64,000 nucleotides of DNA, from NCBI GenBank assembly GCA_965652395.1, contig CBFGUW010000016.1, positions 38,435 through 102,434 on the forward strand, in the 5' to 3' direction. A model generated the notes under the pieces. It was given only the letters and a program-made list of their open reading frames with translations. It was not told the origin of the DNA and did not search any database. The position numbers and the translations under genes were made by a program. The stretch is from Saccharospirillum sp965652395. Lineage in GTDB: Bacteria; Pseudomonadota; Gammaproteobacteria; Pseudomonadales; Natronospirillaceae. Shown piece after piece: positions 7,959 to 15,719 of this stretch (the stretch's first letter is position 1; each line of letters starts with the position of its first letter).

Positions 7959-8669
7959 TCAATTTTGATCAATCCAGTCGATGAGTTTTTGCCAGTCTGC
8001 CAGATCGTTGCGCTGCGCATTGTCCAGATCGTGAAGCCCAAGTCCATATTCCGATGCACGAACATAATATTGGGTATCGCGAAAAGTAGCGATAAAAGGA
8101 ATATTCAGGCTGTTCAGGAAGAGCTCGAGCTTGGAATACACCAGTGTATTCTTCCGCACACGATTGGCCACCACCGCCACTCGTTTGGGCTGGGTTCGAT
8201 AGGCAGGACAAAGCAACAGATCTTTGATGAAGAAAGTGGTTGCTCTTATATCGATGGGCGATGGTGTGACCGGGATAAGCACGATATCACACTCGCGCAC
8301 CAACTCGTTCAACAAGGAGCCGCTCAAACCGGAAGGGGTGTCGATAATGACCTTGGACGTATCGGCCGGAATATTTCGCAGATGCCAGGAACGAGTAACC
8401 TGGGTGGTGGACTGACGATAGGCGGCCACCCCATGAATGGTTTTCCGCTCGGACTGCCGGGACTGCAGCCACTGGCTGGCCGAGCCTTGAGGGTCGTAAT
8501 CGATCAATACGGCGGTTTCGTTGCGGTTGGCGAACAGGCTGGACAGGTTAGTGGCAATGGTCGTTTTTCCACTGCCGCCTTTGGCATTGGCGATCAGCAA
8601 ACGCTTGGGTTGCGGCGCCGCTATGACGCGGGTCGTGGTTTTGGATTCATCCGAAGAAAAGGCTGACAT
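7959..8669 (-). CDS. Orphan ParA/MinD-family ATPase
   Basis: A 236-residue P-loop ATPase with the deviant Walker A KGGSGKTT (signature Lys at its start), switch I IDYDPQGSASQW and switch II VIIDTPSGL. These are hallmarks of ParA-type proteins that position DNA or protein cargo using the nucleoid as a matrix. There is a short, disordered, Ser/Thr-rich N-terminus of ~20 residues. No parB-like gene or centromere-like repeat lies next to it, so it is not a chromosome or plasmid partition pair here. Its neighbours (algP, a WD40 lipoprotein, algQ) do not name a cargo. Candidate roles known for orphan ParAs include positioning chemoreceptors, flagella or carbon-fixation bodies; nothing in the sequence selects among them. 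Confidence 0.85.
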   Translation of the reverse strand: MSAFSSDESKTTTRVIAAPQPKRLLIANAKGGSGKTTIATNLSSLFANRNETAVLIDYDPQGSASQWLQSRQSERKTIHGVAAYRQSTTQVTRSWHLRNIPADTSKVIIDTPSGLSGSLLNELVRECDIVLIPVTPSPIDIRATTFFIKDLLLCPAYRTQPKRVAVVANRVRKNTLVYSKLELFLNSLNIPFIATFRDTQYYVRASEYGLGLHDLDNAQRNDLADWQKLIDWIDQN

Positions 8670-8776
8670 CCGCTTATTCCCAACCTGTGCTCAATACACT
8701 GTGGTCAGCAGTATAGACGTTGTCGCCGTATATAGGATTTTCAGACCAAGACTGAGAGACAAACAACACCCAACTA

Positions 8777-8819
8777 CTCAAGGTTTACGTCCTCGCCGCG
8801 AAGCCCCGCCAACCTTGAG
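8777..8819. other. Inverted repeat between WD40 and parA genes
   Basis: CTCAAGGTT and AACCTTGAG form a perfect 9-bp stem around a GC-rich 25-base interior. It lies just past the 3' end of the WD40 gene and upstream of nothing on the plus strand. It could be a terminator or mRNA-end hairpin. Confidence 0.4.
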
Positions 8820-8855
8820 GGTGTTGACCGAGTCGACCGCGCTGATACATCAATG

Positions 8856-9818
8856 TTATTGGAAGCGATACAGATAACCATCGGATCCGATGGCCCATAG
8901 TCGGTCATTCGACCATGTCATATCAAGTACTGTTGTGGATTGATAGGTATTTTGCCAGAAATCACCCAGTTGCCATTGGCCGGTTCGCTGCCCCGAGTCT
9001 GTATCGAATTGAAACAGGCGACGATGGGTGGTGCCCAGTAAGAGCCCATTCTGATTGGTGAACCGGGCGCTGAAAAGACGGTGATCTGCCACCGCAAGTT
9101 TGGCTTGGAGGGTCTGATCCACCAGATTCCACAATTCGGCATCCTCTCTCGCCGGGGCCAACAAAGCCTGGCGGCCATCGTCACTCATCGCGACCAGCGT
9201 TACCTGATTGGAGAGCGAGAATGACCGTATACGGCGGCCGGACCGGATATCCCACAGGGCGGCGCTCAGGTCTTCCGATCCTGTCAACGCTCGGGTCGCC
9301 TCGGCGTCCAGGGCAACACTGATGACCGGTCCGTTGTGCTGAAATTCCCGGACCACCCCACCGTTGATCGCATCGAACAACAGCGCCCGGTTACTGCTGA
9401 GCCCCACCAAGGCAAAGCGGCCCTCGGCGGAGAGATCAATCGCCTGAATGCGTGCTGGCGCCGACCAGTACCATACCGATTCGCCAGTGCGCACATTCCA
9501 CAGGGCCAGGGTGTGGTAATCCGCTGTCAGGGCGAAACGATCATCGGGAGAAAAAGCGGTGTAGAGGATTTCGCTGTAGCTGTCGGGTTGGTGATTCCAG
9601 TCGAATTGCCTTGCGAGGGGGGAGGTTTGCCAGAGGCTGGCGCCGTGATGAATGGAACCTACCACCAGGCTGCGACCGTTGTGACTTAAAGAGCCCTGAT
9701 AAGCCCCTTTGACGGCGACCTCCCAACGTTCTTCATAGTCTCGACCGCCGCAGCCCCCGAGCAACAGGGCGCTTAAAGAAATGAGTAGAAGTAGCCAGGA
9801 AGGGTGACTGGACATCAT
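8856..9818 (-). CDS. WD40-like beta-propeller lipoprotein
   Basis: About 320 residues. The N-terminus is a lipoprotein signal peptide: basic/polar start, a Leu-rich core and lipobox LLGGC, so the mature protein should be lipid-anchored at the envelope. The body holds about six to seven WD-like blades with recurring endings such as ASLWQT, LALWNVRTGE, AALWDIRSG and AELWNL, spaced 40-45 residues. Residues after the lipid-anchored Cys are Gly-Gly-Arg-Asp-Tyr; an Asp at +2 would favour inner-membrane retention, but it is at +4 here. WD40 propellers are interaction scaffolds; no enzyme motif is present. Start at 9818 or 9815 (adjacent ATGs); a TTG at 9824 is also possible and none has a strong ribosome-binding site. 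It reads in the same direction as algQ, separated by a hairpin. Confidence 0.8.
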   Translation of the reverse strand: MMSSHPSWLLLLISLSALLLGGCGGRDYEERWEVAVKGAYQGSLSHNGRSLVVGSIHHGASLWQTSPLARQFDWNHQPDSYSEILYTAFSPDDRFALTADYHTLALWNVRTGESVWYWSAPARIQAIDLSAEGRFALVGLSSNRALLFDAINGGVVREFQHNGPVISVALDAEATRALTGSEDLSAALWDIRSGRRIRSFSLSNQVTLVAMSDDGRQALLAPAREDAELWNLVDQTLQAKLAVADHRLFSARFTNQNGLLLGTTHRRLFQFDTDSGQRTGQWQLGDFWQNTYQSTTVLDMTWSNDRLWAIGSDGYLYRFQ

Positions 9819-9838
9819 GACCAACGCATCCCGGAGGT

Positions 9839-9859
9839 GGCGATGCGTGATGCATCGCC
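9839..9859 (-). terminator. Hairpin downstream of algQ
   Basis: GGCGATGC and GCATCGCC form a perfect 8-bp stem with loop GTGAT, 12 bases beyond the algQ stop and before the next gene. It lacks a T tract, so it may be a partial terminator or a 3'-end stabiliser. Confidence 0.5.
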
Positions 9860-9870
9860 GCTAGCGGTCG

Positions 9871-10335
9871 TCAGGCGACCTGTTCACGATGAATGTTATG
9901 CAGCCGCTCGATCAATTGATCTTCCATCTCAAAACGCTCGGTCATGCATTCGCCCAGACGGGAAAGGTCGCCGGGGAGGTCGTCGACATGCTGCGCGGTG
10001 TGTTCGCGGGTGTCGTATTTATCGTTGAAATCGAGAATGATCTGCGTGGAGCTTTCCAGGCGGGGGTAGAGTTGGTTGGCGAGATCAAGACCGCCGTCAT
10101 CGAACTCTTTGGCTTCACGGACCAGTTGTTCGTATACCTCGAAATGTCCGGCCGACACATAGTCCATCAGCAGTCCGCAAAAGAGCTGAAGCTGGTCACT
10201 TTGCTGGTCGGCGGCCGTTTCGGTGGAAATGTCGAAAAATGCGACCAGGGTCTTTTGGCGCGCGCCGAGCCAACGGTCGATGATTTGATGGGTTCCCCCC
10301 CAACGTTCCTGCGCTGTCTTGCAATTTTCCAACAT
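9871..10335 (-). CDS. algQ: Rsd/AlgQ family anti-sigma-70 regulator
   Basis: 154 residues starting MLENCKTAQERWGGTHQIIDRWL, the diagnostic N-terminus of Rsd/AlgQ. The family is an all-helical bundle that binds region 4 of the housekeeping sigma factor. In stationary phase it lowers sigma-70 competition for RNA polymerase; in Pseudomonas AlgQ it also influences alginate, virulence and siderophore genes. The length fits the family (about 158-160). The start at 10335 is set by the conserved N-terminus; 32 residues that would precede it from 10431 have no family match. The association with algP repeats the Pseudomonas arrangement. The long (273-base) upstream spacer to the divergent fliL-like gene must hold both promoters; I could not single one out. 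Confidence 0.88.
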   Translation of the reverse strand: MLENCKTAQERWGGTHQIIDRWLGARQKTLVAFFDISTETAADQQSDQLQLFCGLLMDYVSAGHFEVYEQLVREAKEFDDGGLDLANQLYPRLESSTQIILDFNDKYDTREHTAQHVDDLPGDLSRLGECMTERFEMEDQLIERLHNIHREQVA

Positions 10336-10608
10336 AGATGTAGCCCCGTTTGCCTGTCCATACCGGTGTCTTTCCCGATACACGAACAACCCGTGTGCAC
10401 CGGTCGAGCGACCGATGTTGATGTGATTCAAGGACTATTCACTATAGGCCAGCGTGCATCGCTGAACAACTGGTCTTTAAGTAAAAGAAATATACCTTGA
10501 GCCGTTGAGAACGCTTTCTGCAAGCGTGTCGGGAGCAATGGAAATTCTGTACACACCCGCTGCCTGCTACACTAGAGGCGGATTGATCAGAATGAGCGAG
10601 ACATCTTC

Positions 10609-11097
10609 ATGTTCTCACCGAATAAAGGGCGAGCGCCCGGCAAGTGGCCGGTCTGGTTGCTGGGTTTGGCATTGACACTCATGTTCTCAACCGGACTTCG
10701 TGCGGAGGAGGAAGCCGTCACCCATGAGGAGGCCGCCGAAACCCAGGAAGAAGAGAGTGAAGACGCAACCCCGTCTACCGCCACCTATGTGCAACTGGAG
10801 CCTCGGTTCACCATCAACTACCAGCAGGGAGGACGGTTGCGTTACATGACGCTGGCCCTTTCCCTGGTGGTCGCCGACAGCACCGCTGCACTGGAAGTGA
10901 ACGCCCATTCGGATGCGATTCGACATGAGGTCATCATGCTGGTGAGTTCGAAAACCGACTCGACTTTCAAATCCCACGACGGGCGCGAGCATTTGAAAGA
11001 AGAGCTTAGGGATCGGTTAAGGGAAGTGCTTGAGCGGGAGACTGGTAAGCCGCTCGTCGAGCAGGTGTATATTACCGATATGATCCTTCAGGGGTGA
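10609..11097 (+). CDS. FliL-like flagellar basal-body-associated protein (isolated)
   Basis: 162 residues: a basic N-terminus, one hydrophobic helix (about residues 13-30) that could act as a membrane anchor or, given the AxA-like 'LRAEEE' end, be cleaved, then a Glu-rich linker, then a domain beginning YVQLEPRFTINYQ. That domain ends with an acidic/basic helix and ITDMILQG, matching the C-terminal FliL domain, which is structurally related to SPFH/stomatin domains. FliL stabilises the stator and flagellar rod. Here the gene stands alone, far from any fliM/fliN cluster, so it is probably a paralogue; related stand-alone FliL-like genes occur in pseudomonads. It converges on the rmf-like gene. 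Confidence 0.75.
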   Translation: MFSPNKGRAPGKWPVWLLGLALTLMFSTGLRAEEEAVTHEEAAETQEEESEDATPSTATYVQLEPRFTINYQQGGRLRYMTLALSLVVADSTAALEVNAHSDAIRHEVIMLVSSKTDSTFKSHDGREHLKEELRDRLREVLERETGKPLVEQVYITDMILQG

Positions 11098-11105
11098 TGC
11101 CGGAA

Positions 11106-11128
11106 GGGCTCAGGCAGAGCATGAGCCC
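11106..11128. terminator. Bidirectional hairpin between fliL-like and rmf-like genes
   Basis: GGGCTCA and TGAGCCC pair as a perfect 7-bp stem with a nine-base loop. It overlaps the stop codon of the rmf-like gene and starts nine bases after the fliL-like stop. Confidence 0.5.
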
Positions 11129-11328
11129 GGAGTTATCTGTTGGTAGCGGTCTTTTTTCAAGGCCCTTTGGCGTTGTTGATAGCCGTCGTCCCATCCCGCC
11201 TCCCATGCAGCAATGAGTACATCGTTCTGATAGCGGCATTCTTCCGCCCCACGGCCGGTCAACCCTGTCATGTAGCCTTGTTGGTAGGCTTTATTCAGCG
11301 TTTCCAGCGTCCAATGCGTGGTTTCCAT
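11110..11328 (-). CDS. Ribosome modulation factor (Rmf)-like protein
   Basis: A 72-residue protein whose core, AYQQGYMTGLTGRGAEEC with RYQN and a later WEAGWDDG, matches the Rmf pattern (RGYQAG-GRS-C-Y...W..GW). Rmf binds near the 16S rRNA 3' end in stationary phase and dimerises 70S ribosomes into inactive 100S particles. This version is longer than E. coli Rmf (55), with an N-terminal extension of ~10 residues and a basic C-terminal tail (QQRQRALKKDRYQQ). It could therefore be Rmf itself or one of its small relatives (for example CrpP-like). A CRP-type site and promoter upstream resemble the known CRP control of rmf in E. coli, which supports a starvation role. Confidence 0.75.
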   Translation of the reverse strand: METTHWTLETLNKAYQQGYMTGLTGRGAEECRYQNDVLIAAWEAGWDDGYQQRQRALKKDRYQQITPGSCSA

Positions 11329-11360
11329 CCTGGCTTAACTCCGTCAACATCCTGATGTAA

Positions 11361-11405
11361 ATCATATCCGATTGTCATACCAATGCAGTCAATTTGATCA
11401 CATTT
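11361..11405 (-). promoter_or_regulatory. CRP-type site and -10 element of the rmf-like gene
   Basis: The minus strand carries AAATGTGATC at 11396-11405, a perfect left half of the CRP consensus; the right half (TTGACTGCA) is poor. A -10 TATGAT lies at 11361-11366. The site centre (about 11394.5) is 41.5 bases before the start point that this -10 predicts, the spacing of class II CRP promoters. Confidence 0.5.
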
Positions 11406-11496
11406 CCGGCGATCAAAATGAATAAAAGCGAACCAGGTCACACTTTTGCAATCCGAACGCAATTTTATGTAACCGATTACTAATTGTTGCGCCAAT

Positions 11497-13047
11497 TTAT
11501 TGGCGAAGATATTGCTCCAAATAGGCGTCAAAATCTCCAACGGAGGCGGCTTCCATTCGCTGTTGTTCCTGCAGGCTGTCCAGGGCGGCCTGGGTCATCC
11601 GTTCAAACAGGGCGCTGTCGTTTTCCGTTTGCATCATCTGGTGGTAATGACGGTCCGCGAGATGCAGCGCCGCCTGGCGGAAAGAGCCTTGATCGCGAAT
11701 CAATTCGAGGAAACGCGCCGAAGGAGTGGTGGAGACATCGGTGATCTTGGCACGCTGTAGCTCCACGGCCTGACTGTAACGGCTGTTGCCGGTAAAACTG
11801 TCCATTTCCTGAGCCAGGGTGGCGAGAGAATCCAGTACCCGGCTGCCCTGATCGTAGATTGAGCGCGGCTCGCCTTCAACCATCAGCCGAAGCTCAGGAT
11901 CACGCCCCCGGGCGGCCACCTGCTGGTTATTCTCGCGCAGTCCAAAACATTCGGTTCGGGCGATCATGGCGTTGTCCTGAACCAGGCACCAGAACAGGAA
12001 GAGATCGACAAAATGCATACGCTCTTCGTCGATGCCAAAAGGCACGAAAGGATCGACATCCAGACACCGGACTTCGATGTATTCCACTCCCCGTTCGTTC
12101 AGCGCACGCACCGGTTTCTCACCACTGCGGGCCACCCGCTTGGGACGCAAATCGCTGTAATACTCGTTCTCGATCTGAAGAATATTACTGCTCAGCTGAC
12201 GATAGTCATCACCCACCTTGAGGCCGATTTTTTCGTAAGCCGGGTAGGGGGTGTGTATCGCTTCCGTCAGTGTTTCCGTGTAGCTGCGCAGGGTGTTGAA
12301 GCAGACGAACAGATTGTCCTGGGCGTTGTTGGAATAGCCCATGTCACTCATGCGTAGCGTAGTGGCATAGCGTTGGAAAACGGTATCTTCCGACAGCCGC
12401 TCCAACTCAAAATGATCGTGCTGCAGAAAAGTGACGTCGGCTGCTGGCGATGCGCCGAACAGATATAACAACAACCAGGAATGACGACGAAAACCGCGAA
12501 TCAGTGAAAAGTATTCCTGGTTGATAAAGTCTTGCAGGTCGCCCTGCCAACCGACTCTTTGCGCCCAGTCGGCCCAGAAGGCGTCCGGTAGCGACCAGTT
12601 GTAATGCACTCCGGCAATGGTCTGCATGACCCGACCATAACGATGCCAGAGCCCGTTGCGATAAATGGTTTTCAACCGACCGATGTGGCTGTTGCCATAT
12701 TGGGCAATGGGAATGCGTTCTTCTTCCGGTAGTGCGGACGGCATACTGGCCGGCCACAAGCGCTCCTGAGAGAGCATTCGATAGGTGTATCGATGCAGTT
12801 GGCCCAACTCGGTCAAGGTGCCTTCCGCGCTGTTGTGAACGCCGGTAATGAATTCCAACAGGGCTTCGGAATAGTCGGTGGTGATGGAGTCGTGCGTCAG
12901 TGCCGAGCCCAAGCCAGGTGGGTGAGGCGTTTGGGCAATCCAGCCATTGGAATCAACGCGCAAGGTTTCCCGCTCGATGCCACGGTTGAACTGCAGCCAC
13001 AGGGGGTTGAGATCGGCCAGTTGGCCCAGGCGGGTCAGGGTCGGCAA
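11497..13047 (-). CDS. gshA: Glutamate-cysteine ligase
   Basis: 516 residues, matching the proteobacterial (class I) GshA of about 518. It joins L-glutamate to L-cysteine using ATP, the first and rate-limiting step of glutathione synthesis in the cytosol. Family signatures seen: GIERETLRV near residue 23, GSALTHDSITTDYSEALLEFIT, HIGRLKTIYRNGLWHRYGRVMQTIAGVHYNWS, and YIEVRCLDVDPF. The start is TTG with GAGG seven bases upstream; no ATG is in frame nearby. It is read in the same direction as tex, 128 bases downstream of it, but a strong hairpin separates the two. In Pseudomonas gshA and tex are also close neighbours. gshB is not in this window. Confidence 0.95.
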   Translation of the reverse strand: MPTLTRLGQLADLNPLWLQFNRGIERETLRVDSNGWIAQTPHPPGLGSALTHDSITTDYSEALLEFITGVHNSAEGTLTELGQLHRYTYRMLSQERLWPASMPSALPEEERIPIAQYGNSHIGRLKTIYRNGLWHRYGRVMQTIAGVHYNWSLPDAFWADWAQRVGWQGDLQDFINQEYFSLIRGFRRHSWLLLYLFGASPAADVTFLQHDHFELERLSEDTVFQRYATTLRMSDMGYSNNAQDNLFVCFNTLRSYTETLTEAIHTPYPAYEKIGLKVGDDYRQLSSNILQIENEYYSDLRPKRVARSGEKPVRALNERGVEYIEVRCLDVDPFVPFGIDEERMHFVDLFLFWCLVQDNAMIARTECFGLRENNQQVAARGRDPELRLMVEGEPRSIYDQGSRVLDSLATLAQEMDSFTGNSRYSQAVELQRAKITDVSTTPSARFLELIRDQGSFRQAALHLADRHYHQMMQTENDSALFERMTQAALDSLQEQQRMEAASVGDFDAYLEQYLRQ

Positions 13048-13119
13048 AGGGACATCCTCATTTCATTCTGCGAGCCGAATTGGGGGCAGGCTATTGAACT
13101 TCAAGCTCTCTGAAAAGGC

Positions 13120-13145
13120 CGTCAGGCTGAATTGGCAGCCTGACG
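13120..13145 (-). terminator. Intrinsic terminator after tex
   Basis: CGTCAGGCTG and CAGCCTGACG form a perfect 10-bp stem with a six-base loop. On the minus strand it is followed by GCCTTTTC. It sits between tex and gshA. Confidence 0.7.
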
Positions 13146-13174
13146 TCGCAAACAGAAATGCCGGGAAAGAGCGG

Positions 13175-15496
13175 TCAGAGCCGCCCGCCCTTTTTCTTCA
13201 TGGCTTCTTTCAACAGGGCTGCCATAGCGGTGGGCTGCTCGGCCTGGGGTTGACGGTTGCCACCGCGCGGGCGACTACTGCCAGGGCGTGACGCCCCCTG
13301 ACCGGCCTGGGTTTTGGTTTCGGCACCGGCTTCGTCATCGAGCCGCATGGAAAGGGAGATGCGTTTACGCGGCACATCCACTTCCATGACCTTCACTTTA
13401 ACGATATCGCCCGCTTTGGCGACCTTGGACGGGTCGTCGATGAACTGATGACTCATCGCGGAGATATGCACCAGGCCGTCCTGATGCACGCCGACATCGA
13501 CGAAGGCGCCAAAGTGGGTGACGTTGGTGACCACGCCTTCCAGTATCATGTTCGGCCGCAGATCGGTCAGGGTTTCCACCCCTTCCTGGAACTCGGCGGT
13601 TTTGAATTCCGGCCGCGGGTCACGACCGGGCTTTTCCAATTCGCGCAGAATGTCGGTGACGGTGGGCACGCCGAATTTTTCGTCAGTGAAGTCCTCGGCC
13701 TTGAGGCCGCGCAGGTAGCGGCTGTCGCCGATCAAATCGTTGACGGCGCGCTGCGTCGTGCTGACGATGCGTTCAACCACGGTGTAGGACTCGGGGTGCA
13801 CGGCGGAAGCATCCAACGGGTTATCCCCGCCGACGACCTTGAGGAAGCCCGCCGCCTGTTCAAAGGCCTTGGGACCAAGGCGGGAGACCTCTTTCAACTG
13901 CTGGCGGCTGCGGAATGCGCCATTGGCATCGCGGAACGCGACTATGTTGCCCGCTATGGTCTGGTTCAAACCGGAGACGCGCGTCAGCAGGGGCGCGGAG
14001 GCGGTGTTCAAATCCACGCCGACGCTGTTCACGCAGTCCTCGACCACCGCATCCAGCTGACGCGCCAGAGCAACCTGGGAGACGTCGTGCTGGTACTGGC
14101 CGACCCCGATGGATTTCGGATCGATCTTCACCAATTCCGCCAAGGGGTCCTGCAGGCGACGGGCAATGGAAATGGCGCCACGAATGGTGACGTCCAGATC
14201 CGGAAACTCACGGGCGGCGAATTCGGACGCCGAATAGACGGAAGCACCGGATTCGTTGACCATCACCGCCTGGGCTTTGATTTCAGGGTGAGCCTTCAGC
14301 ACGTCTTTAACAAAACGTTCGGTTTCGCGGCTGGCGGTGCCGTTGCCAATGGCGATCAATTCCACGTTGTGCTTGGCACAAAGGGCAACGAGCACCTGAG
14401 TGGCTTCCCGTATCTTGTTCTGCGGCGGGGTGGGGAAGATGGCACCATGGTCCACCACCTTGCCGGTGGCATCGACCACGGCCACCTTCACGCCGGTACG
14501 TAGACCCGGGTCAAGCCCGATCGTAGCCTTGGGTCCGGCCGGTGCGGCCAGCAACAGGTCTTTCAGGTTCGTCGCGAACACATCTATGGCCGCCTGCTCG
14601 GCGGCTTCACGCACCCGGTTGAACAGATCGGTCTCGATGTGGGTCAGCAGCTTGACGCGCCAGGTCCAGCGCACCACTTCGCTCAGCCAGTTGTCAGCCG
14701 CGCGGCCCTGATCTTCCAGACCGAAATGTTCGGCGACCAGCACCTCGCCTTCGCTGCCGCCACGCGGTTCTTCACCCGGCAGCACCAGCGAGAGTTGCAG
14801 TATGCCTTCGTTGCGCCCACGGAACATGGCGAGTGCGCGGTGGCTGGGCACCTTCTTGATGGGTTCATTGTGTTCGAAATAATCGCGGAACTTGGCGCCT
14901 TCCTGCTCTTTGCCATCCACCAGACGGGCCTGCATTTCCCCGTGCTGCCACAGGTGTTCGCGCAGCTTGCCAATCAAACCGGCGTCTTCGGCGAAGCGCT
15001 CCATCAAAATGGCGCGGGCACCGTCGAGCACGGCTTTGGTATCGGCAAAGCCCTGGTCGGGATTCAAATAGGCCTCGGCCTGCTGTGCCGGGTCCAGGGT
15101 GGGGTCGTTGAATAGCGCGTCCGCCAGGGGTTCGATGCCAGCTTCAATGGCAATCTGCCCTTTGGTGCGGCGTTTTGGCTTGTAAGGCAGATAGAGGTCT
15201 TCCAGTTCGGTCTTGGTGTCGGCCGAATGGATGGATTTTGCCAGTTCATCAGTCAACTTGCCCTGTTCTTCGATGCTGCTGAGAATGGCGGCGCGGCGGT
15301 CTTCCAATTCACGCAGATAGCGCAGCCGTTCTTCAAGGTTCCGCAACTGGGTGTCATCCAGCCCGCCGGTGACTTCTTTACGATATCGGCTGATGAAGGG
15401 GACGGTGGCACCTTCATCCAATAGGGCAACGGCGGCGATGACCTGAGCGTCGCCAACATTCAATTCCTGGGCAATACGGTGTTCGATGCTGCTCAT
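13175..15496 (-). CDS. tex: Tex family transcription accessory / S1 RNA-binding protein
   Basis: 773 residues, the same length as E. coli YhgF. Domain order: N-terminal helical region (HRIAQEL...VPFISRYRKEVTGGLDD), a YqgF/RNase H-like domain (GLDPGLRTGVKVAVVD near residue 330), helix-hairpin-helix pairs (VGVDLNTAS..LLTRVSGL and SRLGPKAFEQAAGFL), and an S1 domain near residue 645 (GVVTNVTHFGAFVDVGVHQDGLVHIS). The tail is low-complexity Arg/Gly/Pro/Gln-rich. Tex binds nucleic acid and RNA polymerase and affects expression of virulence or stress genes; its exact mechanism is unsettled. The start at 15496 is chosen by the family N-terminus (MSSIEHRIAQEL); 14 extra residues from 15538 are unsupported. 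Its terminator hairpin lies at 13120. Confidence 0.95.
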   Translation of the reverse strand: MSSIEHRIAQELNVGDAQVIAAVALLDEGATVPFISRYRKEVTGGLDDTQLRNLEERLRYLRELEDRRAAILSSIEEQGKLTDELAKSIHSADTKTELEDLYLPYKPKRRTKGQIAIEAGIEPLADALFNDPTLDPAQQAEAYLNPDQGFADTKAVLDGARAILMERFAEDAGLIGKLREHLWQHGEMQARLVDGKEQEGAKFRDYFEHNEPIKKVPSHRALAMFRGRNEGILQLSLVLPGEEPRGGSEGEVLVAEHFGLEDQGRAADNWLSEVVRWTWRVKLLTHIETDLFNRVREAAEQAAIDVFATNLKDLLLAAPAGPKATIGLDPGLRTGVKVAVVDATGKVVDHGAIFPTPPQNKIREATQVLVALCAKHNVELIAIGNGTASRETERFVKDVLKAHPEIKAQAVMVNESGASVYSASEFAAREFPDLDVTIRGAISIARRLQDPLAELVKIDPKSIGVGQYQHDVSQVALARQLDAVVEDCVNSVGVDLNTASAPLLTRVSGLNQTIAGNIVAFRDANGAFRSRQQLKEVSRLGPKAFEQAAGFLKVVGGDNPLDASAVHPESYTVVERIVSTTQRAVNDLIGDSRYLRGLKAEDFTDEKFGVPTVTDILRELEKPGRDPRPEFKTAEFQEGVETLTDLRPNMILEGVVTNVTHFGAFVDVGVHQDGLVHISAMSHQFIDDPSKVAKAGDIVKVKVMEVDVPRKRISLSMRLDDEAGAETKTQAGQGASRPGSSRPRGGNRQPQAEQPTAMAALLKEAMKKKGGRL

Positions 15497-15719
15497 AACG
15501 TTAAGGGCTCGATACTGAAAAAAAGAAAAGCGCATCATTAGCCAAAGCCAAGGCTATTTCAAGGCCGAAAACCTTGAGCTAACCGCTTGATTTACTGAGA
15601 AAAGCACAAGAGGGGGATTCCCGAGGTTTCATCCCACCCGACTGCGTGGCACTCTGTTGCCCCCATCACCCGTTCCAATCTGAACTATACTGCTATTCGA
15701 TGCAGCTCCGGGGGCCTCA

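Noticed and set aside
13448..14503. 351-codon frame opposite tex
   Set aside because: Shadow of the Tex S1/HhH coding region; no start site or motif.
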